From NCBI RefSeq assembly GCF_004014715.1, contig NZ_CP034835.1, positions 1,922,001-1,986,000 on the forward strand: a DNA stretch of 64,000 nt, read 5' to 3'. Position numbers and translations under genes: made by a program. The DNA comes from Pseudoalteromonas sp. R3 (GTDB taxonomy: Bacteria; Pseudomonadota; Gammaproteobacteria; Enterobacterales; Alteromonadaceae). Below, piece by piece: positions 38,945 through 48,300 of the stretch. Numbering within the stretch: position 1 is the stretch's first letter; each line of letters starts with the position of its first letter. Under the pieces are notes generated by a model, which worked only from the letters and a program-made list of their open reading frames with translations, did no database searches and was not told the origin of the DNA.

Positions 38945-40990
38945 ATGAATGCACATCTTAGTCTGGCCGCTTTTTGCCTGACAACTCTTGTCGCCTGCGG
39001 TGGTGGCTCCTCTGACAGTGGTACCGCCACTGATAACGCTTCATCTAATACGATGGCGAACGCAAACAGCGCCCAGCAACCGTCGGACGGCACAGGCACG
39101 CCTTCAGGTGATAACACTGGTGATGCAGTTGAGCCATCTGGCGATCAGGGAGAGGGCGGCGGCTCAGAGCCACAAAATGCGCCCCCTGAGGTAGAAGTCT
39201 CTATTGTTCAACCCGAGGTCGTTAAGGGGGCGTCGTTGACTTTATCTGCGAATGTTGCAGACCCTCAAGACACCTCATTTAGTTACCTTTGGAAACAACT
39301 TACCGGACCTCCAGTAGAGCTGGGCGACGTTACCGGCCCAACCCTCACAGTGACGTTGCCTGAAACCTATCAGGCTCAAGGTGATAACTATCAATTTTCT
39401 GTGACCGTTACGGATGCTCAGGGCGCTGAAACAACAACAGAAATCGAGGTCTACGCCAGCAATGCAATGTCTGATATACAGGCAGCCACGCTACTGCATC
39501 AGGGCACTATGGGTCCGACACTTGAAGAAGTGAATGCAGCAACTGGCATGAGTGAAGAGCAGTGGTTAGTTGACCAAATGGCCTTGCCGGCAACGTATCA
39601 CTCGCCATTACTAGAGAACTATCCAGATAGGGATACCCCGTATCAAATCAACCGCATAGATGCCTGGTGGAAGGCCACTTTAAATGCCGACGATCAGCTC
39701 AGACAACGTGTTGCCTTTGCTTTAAGTGAAATATTTGTGGTTTCTGATGCAAACAATGGGCTTAAAGGTGAGCCGGAGGGGATGCTGGCATACTACGATC
39801 TGCTGCTTGAGCATGCGTTTGGTAACTACCGCAATTTGCTGGAGGCTGTAACCTTGTCTCCTGTAATGGGGACTTACCTGAGTCATCTGGGTAACGAAAA
39901 AGCAGATCCAGAGCGTAATATTCGCCCTGATGAAAACTATGCGCGAGAAGTCATGCAGCTGTTCACCATAGGGCTTGAAATGCTCAACCAGGATGGCTCC
40001 GTGAAACTGGGCGAAGATAATCAGCCCATAGCTACCTATTCCCAACAGGAGATCACCGGATTTGCCCGGGTTTTTACGGGCTGGACTTTCGCTTTTTCAG
40101 CACGCTGGAATCGCCCGAGCCGAAACTTCTCTCTGCCTATGCAGGCATTTCCGGAATATCACTCCGCACTTGAAAAAACGCTGTTAAATGATGTTGTGAT
40201 CCCTGCCGGAGTTGGACCTGAAGAGTCTATGCAGATGGCGCTGGATAACTTATTCAACCATCCCAATGTGGGCCCTTTTATCAGCAAGCAACTGATCCAG
40301 CGTTTGATCACCTCTAACCCCTCTGCTCAGTATGTTGAACGGGTTGCAGAGGTGTTTAATGACAACGGAAAAGGTATTAGGGGGGACTTGAGCGCGGTGG
40401 TCCGCGCAATATACCTCGATGACGAAGCCCGGCGATATGGTTCGGTACTCACCTATCAGGGTAAAATCAAGGAGCCACTGCTAAAAGGTGTTCAGATGTG
40501 GCGTACATTAAACGCCCATAGCGAAGAAGGTAACTATTTCACCTGGAACCTCGATGACAGGTATGGCCAGGGTCCGATGTTATCACCATCAGTATTTAAC
40601 TTTTTCCGGCCTGATCACCAACCAGCAGAGCTCAGCGCCCAGGGGCTATTTGCGCCTGAATTACAGATAGCCAATGATGCAGCTATGATAGGCACTTTAA
40701 ATCAACAATATGGTGACCTTATCTGGCGAATGGCTGAGCGCCACACTACCTTGAATCCATCATCGATCTACCTGTATGGCCACAGTGATATTACTTTGCT
40801 GGAGTCAGTCGGTCTGAGTGCTTTGCTTAATAGGTACAATGTGCTGTATTTTGCCGGCAATATGTCAGATTCGACTCGCAATGCCCTGATTGAACTGGAC
40901 GAATACTTCAGTAATAAGAGTGCGGCAGACAGAGTTGGACAGCTTTTGTTCATGGTGTCGTTATCACCTGAATTTAATGTGCAGTATTAG
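38945..40990 (+). CDS. DUF1800-domain lipoprotein
   Basis: The ATG at 38945 is preferred over an in-frame GTG at 38930 since it gives a tight lipoprotein signal (HLSLAAFCLTTLVAC, lipid on the Cys). After an acidic, low-complexity linker (about 20-85), a PKD/Ig-like domain follows at about 85-175 (FSYLWKQLTGPPVELGDVTG), then the DUF1800 domain from about 180 to the end, with RIDAWWKATLNADDQLRQRV, YAREVMQLFTIGLEML and MLSPSVFNFFRPDHQP. Function is unknown. It is followed 12 bp later by a DUF1501 gene; the pair is widespread and probably acts together in the envelope. Confidence 0.9.
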   Translation: MNAHLSLAAFCLTTLVACGGGSSDSGTATDNASSNTMANANSAQQPSDGTGTPSGDNTGDAVEPSGDQGEGGGSEPQNAPPEVEVSIVQPEVVKGASLTLSANVADPQDTSFSYLWKQLTGPPVELGDVTGPTLTVTLPETYQAQGDNYQFSVTVTDAQGAETTTEIEVYASNAMSDIQAATLLHQGTMGPTLEEVNAATGMSEEQWLVDQMALPATYHSPLLENYPDRDTPYQINRIDAWWKATLNADDQLRQRVAFALSEIFVVSDANNGLKGEPEGMLAYYDLLLEHAFGNYRNLLEAVTLSPVMGTYLSHLGNEKADPERNIRPDENYAREVMQLFTIGLEMLNQDGSVKLGEDNQPIATYSQQEITGFARVFTGWTFAFSARWNRPSRNFSLPMQAFPEYHSALEKTLLNDVVIPAGVGPEESMQMALDNLFNHPNVGPFISKQLIQRLITSNPSAQYVERVAEVFNDNGKGIRGDLSAVVRAIYLDDEARRYGSVLTYQGKIKEPLLKGVQMWRTLNAHSEEGNYFTWNLDDRYGQGPMLSPSVFNFFRPDHQPAELSAQGLFAPELQIANDAAMIGTLNQQYGDLIWRMAERHTTLNPSSIYLYGHSDITLLESVGLSALLNRYNVLYFAGNMSDSTRNALIELDEYFSNKSAADRVGQLLFMVSLSPEFNVQY

Positions 40991-41002
40991 GAGGCAAAGA
41001 AG

Positions 41003-42346
41003 ATGAACAAAAGCAGAAGAGACTTTTTGTCATTGTGCCTGAAAGGCGGCATGTCTGCGGCGGCGCTAACCAGTTTGCAGCTTCAGGCCCTCTCTGGAAG
41101 CATCCGGGCGCGCAGTTTTTCTGACTATAAAGCACTGGTGTGCGTGTATCTATATGGTGGCAATGATTCGATGAATATGCTGGTGCCGCTCAGTGGTGAG
41201 CCACGCACCTGGTATGAAGCAAGCAGACAAAATCTGGCCGTGCAGGGAGCAACGGTTCTCAATACGACAAGTGAATTCGAAGGTGGCGTGGGGTTAAATC
41301 CTGCGCTCAGTGCTTTGCAGCCATACTTCGAACAGCAATCACTTGCTTTCGTAGGTGGGGTCGGTACATTAATTACGCCGACGTCTTTGACACAATACAA
41401 AGCTAAAAGCGTTCCACTGCCACAGCATCTATTTTCTCATAATGATCAGCAAGCGACTTGGATGCATGGTCAGGAAAAACAGACTCTGAATACCGGCTGG
41501 GGTGCCAGGTTGTTAGAGAGGCTGGATCAAGGGACGGTATTTGGCAGCAATATCACAATTGATGGAGCTAATCCCTGGCAAACAGGTAGCAATACCAGTG
41601 CTTTTGCGCTAAGTAAAAGTGGGATCAGTAAAATCAATGCATTGAGAGGCTATGAACCTCGTGTTGAACATGTGCGGCGTGTTATGCAAACCTTGTTTAG
41701 TGAGGCGGCACACCCCTTAGCTGCAGCTTATGCAAGCAGGTTGAATGGCGCTATTGATCACACCTTGTATATGAATTCCTTACTTGAGCAGGCACCGATT
41801 TTAACCACCGAATTTGGTGAATCTGGCTTGTCTGCGCAACTCGCTGCAGTTGCGAAAACCATCAGCATTCAGTCTCTGCTCGGTGCTAAACGGCAGATTT
41901 TCTTCGTATCTATGGGCGGATTTGATACGCACGACGACCAGGAGTCAACCCACCCGGCATTATTAGAAGGATTGGCGCAAAGCATGGGGGAATTTCAAAG
42001 TGCAATGGCTGAACTTAATCTGGTGGAGCAGGTGACCACATTTACTATGTCCGATTTTGGACGCACTCTGACCTCCAATGGTGACGGGACAGATCATGGC
42101 TGGGCGGGCAACCAACTGGTATTGGGTGGCGCGGTGAATGGAGGCGATTTACACGGAGCTATGATGGCACAGCGACTTGATGGGAGTGAAGATGTTGGTG
42201 GAGGGCGTCTGATCCCTGCGTTCAGTAACGAGCAGTATTTTGCGCCGCTTGCACGTTGGTTTGGTCTTGCCGACAGTGAGTTGACAGAACTGTTTCCCAA
42301 TCTCAGTCATTTTGATGCTCAGGCACTGTCCTTATTTAAGAGTTAG
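41003..42346 (+). CDS. DUF1501-domain protein, Tat-exported
   Basis: The product has 447 aa. SRRDFLSLCLKGGMSAAALT is a Tat signal peptide, so the protein is exported folded. DUF1501 features include YLYGGNDSMNMLVPL near residue 50, FVSMGGFDTHDDQ near 300 and TMSDFGRTLTSNGDGTDHGW near 350, a pattern related to the alkaline phosphatase/sulfatase fold with metal-binding Asp and His. No enzymatic role is established. It shares an operon with the DUF1800 lipoprotein. Confidence 0.9.
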   Translation: MNKSRRDFLSLCLKGGMSAAALTSLQLQALSGSIRARSFSDYKALVCVYLYGGNDSMNMLVPLSGEPRTWYEASRQNLAVQGATVLNTTSEFEGGVGLNPALSALQPYFEQQSLAFVGGVGTLITPTSLTQYKAKSVPLPQHLFSHNDQQATWMHGQEKQTLNTGWGARLLERLDQGTVFGSNITIDGANPWQTGSNTSAFALSKSGISKINALRGYEPRVEHVRRVMQTLFSEAAHPLAAAYASRLNGAIDHTLYMNSLLEQAPILTTEFGESGLSAQLAAVAKTISIQSLLGAKRQIFFVSMGGFDTHDDQESTHPALLEGLAQSMGEFQSAMAELNLVEQVTTFTMSDFGRTLTSNGDGTDHGWAGNQLVLGGAVNGGDLHGAMMAQRLDGSEDVGGGRLIPAFSNEQYFAPLARWFGLADSELTELFPNLSHFDAQALSLFKS

Positions 42347-42385
42347 TATTTCGGTTTTTCTTCAACGATTGGCGTGGTAAATTAG

Positions 42386-42403
42386 CTCGTGAAATGTCAC
42401 GAG
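42386..42403 (+). promoter_or_regulatory. palindrome over the RBS of the sigma-54 activator
   Basis: CTCGTG-AAATGT-CACGAG is a perfect 6-bp inverted repeat ending inside the GAGG ribosome-binding site, eight bases before the start codon. The inner TCGTGA-N4-TCACGA pattern recurs before ccoG at 43855-43870, so it is probably the activator's own binding site and allows autorepression. Confidence 0.6.
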
Positions 42404-42410
42404 GTAAGCT

Positions 42411-43847
42411 ATGTCTTCAGTAATTGCACAATTTTTGAATGATCCCCGCCTGCTGCTTAATGCTGTGGGCGAGGGGATCTATGGATTTGATCTGTCCGGC
42501 AATGCGGTTTTTATCAATCCGGCTGCTGAAAAAATGACCGGCTGGTCAGCGGATGATTTACTGGGCAAGAAAATTCATCAGTATCACCACCATAGTTATG
42601 CAGACGGCACACCTTATCCAGCTGATCATTGTCAGATTTATCGTACTATGTTTGACGGTAAGACCCGCCATGTCACCGATGAAGTATTCTGGCGAAAAGA
42701 CGGCAGTTGCTTTGCCGTAGAATATACCTCAACACCGGTTTTTAAAGATGAGCAGGTAATAGGCGCTGTCGCGATATTTCGCGATATATCCAAGCAAGTT
42801 GAAGCTGAGCAAGCACTGAGGGACGCACTTGAACAGGTTCAGACACTTTCTGAACAGCTAAAAGAGGAAAATAGCTACCTGCTTGCAGAGATCAATGAAG
42901 ACTGGCAAGACTCGGGGTTGGTAGGACAAAGCCATATTTTTCAGACCATGCTGGAGCAGATCAAGCTGGTGAGCCAGACTAATAGTACCGTATTAGTCTT
43001 GGGTGAAAATGGCACAGGCAAAGAGCTGGTCGCACGCAATTTGCATCGTTTGAGTCTGCGCGGTTCACAGCCCTTTGTGCGGGTTAATTGTGCGGCATTT
43101 TCGCCTAGCTTGCTGGAATCGGAATTATTTGGCCATGAAAAAGGCGCTTTCACTGGAGCTAATGAACGTCGTAAGGGGCGTTTTGAATTAGCGCATCAGG
43201 GGACATTGTTTTTAGATGAAATTGGTGAATTACCATTGGAAGCGCAAAGTAAGCTACTGAGAGTTCTGCAGGAACAGGAGTTTGAGCGTGTTGGCGGCAG
43301 CAAAACGATTTCAGTGGATATTCGCGTCATCGCAGCGACAAACAGAGACTTATGGCAAATGGTCGAGAAAGGTGAGTTCAGGATGGACTTATACTACCGC
43401 CTAAATGTGTTTCCAATCAAAGTGCCCGCGCTCAGAGAGCGCCTGGAGGACATTCCTCTATTGTGCGCCAACATGCTATCCAGGCTCAATGCACGTTTGG
43501 GCAAGCAACTGCGAGGCATTGCTAAGTCCTCGCTGGCAAAATTACAGGCATATGACTGGCCCGGCAATATCCGTGAATTACAAAATATTCTGGAACGCGA
43601 AGCCATTTTAACGACTGGTAGGACACTGAGGCTGACCCAGGCATTGGCAGCAAATACCAGTGGCGTCGCTGTAGCTCAGGATTTATCCCTTGAACATGCT
43701 CAACGTGAGCACATAGTTACGGTGCTTGATCTTTGCCAGTGGCGTGTAGCAGGTGAGCAAGGTGCAGCAACCCTGCTTGGTATGCCCGAAAGCACCTTGA
43801 GATCAAAAATGAAAAAGCTAAATATTCAAAGGGATCGCGAAATATAA
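42411..43847 (+). CDS. PAS-domain sigma-54-dependent activator (bEBP)
   Basis: The product has 478 aa. Residues about 10-125 form a PAS domain ([20 protein letters not shown], with a PAC segment [16 protein letters not shown]). Residues about 165-395 are the AAA+ domain: Walker A GENGTGKE from residue 198, the sigma-54 contact loop GAFTGA from 245, Walker [11 protein letters not shown]. Residues about 435-475 are a Fis-type helix-turn-helix ([20 protein letters not shown]). It opens sigma-54 promoters when its PAS signal is right. The neighbouring gene ccoG has a strong -24/-12 promoter, so it is the evident target. Confidence 0.93.
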   Translation: MSSVIAQFLNDPRLLLNAVGEGIYGFDLSGNAVFINPAAEKMTGWSADDLLGKKIHQYHHHSYADGTPYPADHCQIYRTMFDGKTRHVTDEVFWRKDGSCFAVEYTSTPVFKDEQVIGAVAIFRDISKQVEAEQALRDALEQVQTLSEQLKEENSYLLAEINEDWQDSGLVGQSHIFQTMLEQIKLVSQTNSTVLVLGENGTGKELVARNLHRLSLRGSQPFVRVNCAAFSPSLLESELFGHEKGAFTGANERRKGRFELAHQGTLFLDEIGELPLEAQSKLLRVLQEQEFERVGGSKTISVDIRVIAATNRDLWQMVEKGEFRMDLYYRLNVFPIKVPALRERLEDIPLLCANMLSRLNARLGKQLRGIAKSSLAKLQAYDWPGNIRELQNILEREAILTTGRTLRLTQALAANTSGVAVAQDLSLEHAQREHIVTVLDLCQWRVAGEQGAATLLGMPESTLRSKMKKLNIQRDREI

Positions 43848-43870
43848 CGGGTTTTCGTGATATTTCGCGA
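43835..43870 (+). promoter_or_regulatory. candidate activator sites upstream of ccoG (UAS)
   Basis: TCGTGA-TATT-TCGCGA at 43855-43870 is a near-palindrome like that before the activator gene. A second, weaker site TCGCGA-AATA-TAACGG lies at 43835-43850, 20 bp away, two helical turns. Centres are about 70-90 bp upstream of the -24 element, the usual enhancer distance. The two also pair with each other as a 12-bp inverted repeat. Confidence 0.6.
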
Positions 43871-43929
43871 TTCTGTTTTCTTGATATTTTAAAAAGGGTA
43901 ATAAAAACAGTGTTTTAAAAACTTTCAGT

Positions 43930-43946
43930 TTGGTCTGAAACTTGCA
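43930..43946 (+). promoter_or_regulatory. sigma-54 (-24/-12) promoter of ccoG
   Basis: TTGGTCTG-AAAC-TTGCA follows the YTGGCACG-N4-TTGCW consensus with the invariant GG and GC at the right spacing. It lies 39 bp before the ccoG start codon. Confidence 0.8.
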
Positions 43947-43984
43947 AATTATATGGTGTGTTTCACTGACAATAAGCAAGTATT

Positions 43985-45368
43985 ATGAAGTTCGATATTA
44001 AAGAAGAAGATATGATCATCAAGCCCTATAAGCAGGACGGGCCGATCTATATCCGTGAGCAAAAGGGGCCTTTTCAGCAGATCCGTCGCTACCTGGGCTG
44101 GTTCCTGATGCTGGTTTTCATTGCTATTCCTGGATCCCATACAAAGGTCAGCAGGCCGTGTTGCTGGATGTGGCTTCTCAGCAGTTTCGTATTTTCGGCG
44201 TGACTTTATTACCACATGATTTCATGATCCTGGCTTGGGTATTTATGGCTGGTGCGTTTGGCTTGTTTTTTGTGACTAATTGGCTAGGCAGAGTGTGGTG
44301 TGGTTACACCTGTCCACAAACGATTTGGATGCTGATGTTCACTTGGGTTGAGCATCGGATCGAAGGGACTCGAAACCAAAGGATTAAGCTGGATAAAGGT
44401 AATTGGGATAGCAAGAAGGTCTCGAAAAAGTTGGCAAAACATGCCGTGTGGGTACTCATTTCCGTCTTTACTGCCACTTCTTTCATGGCCTATTTTGTGC
44501 CAGCAAAAACACTCTATACCGAGATGTTTACTCTGCAATGGTCTGGCCTGGTCAGTTTCTGGGTCTTCCTGTTCGCGTTTTGTACTTATGGAAACGCCGG
44601 CTTCCTGCGAGAGAAAATGTGTAATGTAGCGTGTCCTTACTCCCGTTTTCAATCTGTAATGTTTGACAAAGATACTTTAGTCGTTTCATACGATGCGGCG
44701 CGCGGTGAAAACCGAGGCCCCAGAAAGCGTAAGGCAGATCACAAAGCAATGGGACTAGGTGATTGTGTTGACTGTAATTTATGTGTTGAAGTGTGTCCGG
44801 CAGGAATAGACATCAGAAATGGGTTGCAATATGAATGTATCAACTGCGGGCTCTGTATTGATGCGTGTGATGAGACGATGAACAAGTTTGGGTATGACAC
44901 CGGACTTATCAAGTACACCAGTGAAAATACACTATCAGGCAAAAAGACCAATCCATTCAGACTTAAGTTGGTTGGCTATGCGGCCTTGTTCGCCATGATT
45001 GTTGTCACAATGGTGATTTGGGCGATGAACCGTACGCCTATAGAAGCATCGGTGATCCGTGACCGAAATGCGTTATACCGAGTGAACTATGAAGGATTGG
45101 TTGAAAACCCTTATACATTGAGCATTATCAACAAAACACAACAGGTTCTGCATTATCGGGTTGGTATAAGTGGATAGAGCATGCGACACTTTCGGCACCC
45201 GAATCCATTAAGATTGAAGCGGGGCAAATGCTGCTAGTACCTGTTACTGTTACCGCTGATGGTTACGATCTTAGTCGCACTGCAACGCCAATTACCTTTA
45301 TCGTGACAGCTGAAGAAGATGCTGATATCACGATCGAAAAAGAAAGTTACTTCTACAAAAATCGCTAA
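43985..45368 (+). pseudogene. ccoG: ccoG (cytochrome c oxidase accessory protein), two apparent frameshifts
   Basis: CcoG is a membrane ferredoxin-like protein that helps mature cbb3-type oxidase copper sites. Three segments in two shifts make up the whole: MKFDIKEEDMIIKPYKQDGP to FIAIP (43985-44130), VLLDVASQQFRIFG to LHYRVGIS (up to 45170), and WIEHATLSAPESIKIEAGQM to ESYFYKNR (to 45368). One base missing at about 44130 (CC before TGG) and one at about 45170 explain both. The iron-sulphur motifs CVDCNLCVEVCPAG and CINCGLCIDACD and the membrane segments are intact in the middle part. Only the C-terminal immunoglobulin-like part and the first 50 residues are out of frame. Confidence 0.87.
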
Positions 45369-45375
45369 TGGCGTT

Positions 45376-46260
45376 TTAGTTTCGGTCTTCTCCGATGTAC
45401 ACCTCATTACTGAGTTTATTTGTCTCAGTGATGAGGTGTCTATTCAGTTTGCTCTTTAAATGATCCGGCAGCCATTTTAACATAATGTTTTTGTAATCAT
45501 CCTTTTTGACTAACCTGGTGAGCTCTTTGTCAAATAGCTGAACCAATTTTCTACCAGCAGCATTGTTTGTACACCCAATATAGCCTTTGGCGAGAAGCGG
45601 CACGCCAGACAGGGACACCTGAGTCAGGTTATCTGTACCAAGACGCTTACTCAGATAGTAGTGTTCGCTTGGGTAGCCCAGTACCAAATCAACGCGCTTT
45701 TTTAGCAACATGTTTGTCAGGCTTTGCAGTGTATCCCATCCCGGTCTGACAACAATCTGGTCGGGTGGCAATCGAGCTATAAGTTGGTCCAGTACTTGTC
45801 CATATGAGCGGCTTTGTGCAACACCCAGGGTAAGCCCATGCTTAACGACCAGGTCGACCAGGGATACATCCCCTTTGATGTTTAGACCCAGTACACGTGC
45901 TGTTTCCTTGCGAAGCGCTAAGCCAGGAGCCAAACCCAGTGTTGAGTAGTGCTTTGTATAGGTGATGTACTTTTTCCGGCTCTTGGTTTTGTACAAAGAG
46001 ATCATACAGTAACCAGAGTTACTGTGGCTAAGCTCATAAATAGCGCGGCTTGCGGGAAATCCCTGGCGTTGATGTACCAGATTACCAATCAAAGTATGTA
46101 ATAGCGTAATCAGTTGTTCATCCCGGCCTTCGCCTTCGTCTCGATCTGAATAGATGTAGTAGGGCGGGAAATCTGTGGTGATCCAAGATACGGTCTCGAA
46201 ATCGGTGCGTGCATGACAAAGTAGAGTAAAACATGTTAACAGCAGTAAATAAACTTTCAC
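45376..46260 (-). CDS. periplasmic solute-binding-like protein (SBP_bac_3 type)
   Basis: The product has 294 aa with a signal peptide (KVYLLLLTCFTLLCHA). WITTDFPPYYIYSDRDEGEG at about 25-45 and the two-lobe pattern of amino-acid binding proteins follow, with TLGVAQSRSYGQVLDQLI at about 145 and KRVDLVLGYPSEHYYLSKRL at about 195. No transporter genes are adjacent; lone proteins like this often act as sensors or are orphan exported proteins of unknown ligand. It is convergent with ccoG. Confidence 0.75.
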   Translation of the reverse strand: MKVYLLLLTCFTLLCHARTDFETVSWITTDFPPYYIYSDRDEGEGRDEQLITLLHTLIGNLVHQRQGFPASRAIYELSHSNSGYCMISLYKTKSRKKYITYTKHYSTLGLAPGLALRKETARVLGLNIKGDVSLVDLVVKHGLTLGVAQSRSYGQVLDQLIARLPPDQIVVRPGWDTLQSLTNMLLKKRVDLVLGYPSEHYYLSKRLGTDNLTQVSLSGVPLLAKGYIGCTNNAAGRKLVQLFDKELTRLVKKDDYKNIMLKWLPDHLKSKLNRHLITETNKLSNEVYIGEDRN

Positions 46261-46549
46261 GCAATACTCCTACAGTGTTGCCTGACTAGTCAGTGTAGCA
46301 GAGGTGATCACAAACGGAGAAATGGCCATACAAGCCGATTCTCTAAAAGGGTGTTTAACAATATTTGTTTTTAAATTATTTTTACAAGTTGCAAAGTTTT
46401 GCTACATTTTAAGAGGCTCCTCTAAAGTTTTGTGCTAATTAAAGAACATGGAAAGTCAGACTCAGTTACGCTGCAATCGGTGCATTTTTCAGATATAATG
46501 AGGGGTTGGCGTAACAATAATAATTTAACCGGAAATAAGAGAAAAAATT
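46261..46549. other. AT-rich intergenic stretch
   Basis: No gene or clear hairpin is seen. It holds the divergent promoter regions of the two flanking genes, with an AT-rich core at 46350-46420. Confidence 0.5.
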
Positions 46550-47164
46550 ATGGTTACGCTCATCGTTGGTGACATTTTCGGTCATAGTGATTATCTTGAA
46601 GATTTTGCACAAAATCTTGAGACGGATTACAAAATTAGCTCGCCCTACGGTCAGTTCGAGGCCAAAGTAAACCTCCCTGAAAATCAAGTGTATCAGAGCT
46701 TTGTTGATGAAGTCGGGCATGATAAATATATGCGGCAGGTGTTGGATGACATCCTTGCATATCAACCCGATCTAATCATTGCTTTCAGCGCTGGGGCTGT
46801 CGCAGCCTGGCGTGCATTATCAGCGATTGCACTTAAGAGCTCCGTTAAACTCATTGCTTTTTATCCTGGGCAGATCCGCAACTACCTACATCTTAATCCC
46901 GGCTGTCGAGTTGATATTTTCTTTCCCTATCAGGAAAATCATTTCGACATTGTGCCAATAATGGAAATTTTGCAACAACAGCCGAATATCGAATGTTTTC
47001 GTACACGATATGATCACGGATTTATGAATTGCTTGTCGAGCCATTACAACAGTGATGCTTTTGGTCATTACCTGGCGAGATGTCAGGAGGAAGTAGCGCA
47101 ACTAGCAAAAATCAAATTTAACTATCGGCGCATAAAAGATGAACTAAACTTAGTGTCATCTTAA
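46550..47164 (+). CDS. alpha/beta-hydrolase-fold protein (dienelactone hydrolase-like)
   Basis: The product has 204 aa. LIIAFSAGAVAAWRAL near residue 80 is a nucleophile elbow with Ser flanked by small residues; ENHFDIVPIMEIL supplies a candidate Asp and TRYDHGFMN a His, giving a Ser-Asp-His order as in small dienelactone hydrolase-type enzymes. The first residue of the elbow is Ala rather than Gly. The substrate is unknown. It precedes the decarboxylase-like gene by 165 bp on the same strand and may belong to that group. Confidence 0.65.
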   Translation: MVTLIVGDIFGHSDYLEDFAQNLETDYKISSPYGQFEAKVNLPENQVYQSFVDEVGHDKYMRQVLDDILAYQPDLIIAFSAGAVAAWRALSAIALKSSVKLIAFYPGQIRNYLHLNPGCRVDIFFPYQENHFDIVPIMEILQQQPNIECFRTRYDHGFMNCLSSHYNSDAFGHYLARCQEEVAQLAKIKFNYRRIKDELNLVSS

Positions 47165-47328
47165 CCTTTGCGGACACCTAACAGACCCCGGTTATCAGTC
47201 ATGGAAGTACAGCCTAGCGTTGTGAAGTGGTGGTTGCTGATAATGTAAAGGAGCAGTGATAGCAAACTGATTTGGTATCGCTGTGTTTTAGTCGCCGCAT
47301 GTCACCACCGCAATAGAAGGAGTTTTCT

Positions 47329-48291
47329 ATGTCTGAAAAACTAACAGTCCCTTATCGACATTTTCTTGGCAATCCAATTGCTAAACCTCCCTGCAGAATG
47401 CTCAACGCAATGATGTACGGATTTTTTGTGAAGGGAAAAATTGAAAAAATACAAGTCTTTTTCGACGCCACGTTGAACTCCGTTCCTAACGAAACCAATA
47501 CTTATAAAGCCATTTCTTCACACTGCCTGCTAACGTTCACAGATATTGAAAATATTGCTTCCAAGGTACCGCCGTATAGCAATTATGGCTATATGCAGGA
47601 AACAGACATTATTATTTGGGTACCTGTTGCTGAGGTATGCAAAAATACCAGTCGCATGACTCACCTGTACTGGTATCCGGCATTCATCACAGTCAATAAC
47701 ATAAATGCGCTCATCAATGGCCGCGAGACCTGGGGGTATAATAAATATTTGTGTCGTTACGAAATGCCAGCGGATCGACGTCATGCTGACCATTTCTCGC
47801 TGAGCCTGGAAACATTTCAGCCTTATGATCCGAATAAAAAAATGGCTTGGTACGAGCTGTTGTCCATCGACCGTGTCGCTGATGATGACACCTGGTTTGA
47901 GGAGGCGGTCGAAATCAGTAAGGAAGTTGCTGAGCTGCTGCACGAAAGCGCCAGTGAAATAGATATTAGTAGTGAGTTTATCAAGCAATTACTCACCGGT
48001 TTTACAAATCCCATGCTAGATCAAATTTTCTTCAAACAGTTTCCCGATGGGTTTGCCACAAACAGTGTGTATAGTGCCGTTGTTCACTCACCCTCTGAGG
48101 TTAAAAAGCTACACAAGCTGGGCTTTTTGAAAGACGAATACAAAGTCACTTTTAACCAGGTTGATGCATTCCCACTTGAAGAGATGTTTGGGATCCCAGT
48201 CGGGGAGCAATTTGCCAAGCTGCCTTATTACTTATGTATGGACTTTGATCAGGATGGCGCACACGAGATTGTTAAGGCCGATTTGGGATAG
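47329..48291 (+). CDS. acetoacetate decarboxylase-superfamily protein
   Basis: The product has 320 aa. The stretch NALINGRETWGYNKYLCRYE is like the GRE-WG-PK active-site loop of acetoacetate decarboxylases; the Lys in GYNKYL is in the place of the Schiff-base Lys. Family members either decarboxylate beta-keto acids or catalyse aldol and dehydration steps. A strong AAGGAG RBS precedes the ATG. It is joined to the large oxidoreductase gene downstream (9-bp gap), so the two likely act on one substrate. Assignment is from a single motif plus size. Confidence 0.6.
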   Translation: MSEKLTVPYRHFLGNPIAKPPCRMLNAMMYGFFVKGKIEKIQVFFDATLNSVPNETNTYKAISSHCLLTFTDIENIASKVPPYSNYGYMQETDIIIWVPVAEVCKNTSRMTHLYWYPAFITVNNINALINGRETWGYNKYLCRYEMPADRRHADHFSLSLETFQPYDPNKKMAWYELLSIDRVADDDTWFEEAVEISKEVAELLHESASEIDISSEFIKQLLTGFTNPMLDQIFFKQFPDGFATNSVYSAVVHSPSEVKKLHKLGFLKDEYKVTFNQVDAFPLEEMFGIPVGEQFAKLPYYLCMDFDQDGAHEIVKADLG

Positions 48292-48300
48292 GTGGACGTA

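Noticed and set aside
43834..43871. 12-bp inverted repeat after the sigma-54 activator as a terminator
   Set aside because: No T-run follows, the loop is long, and both arms belong to activator-site-like palindromes, so a regulatory role fits better.
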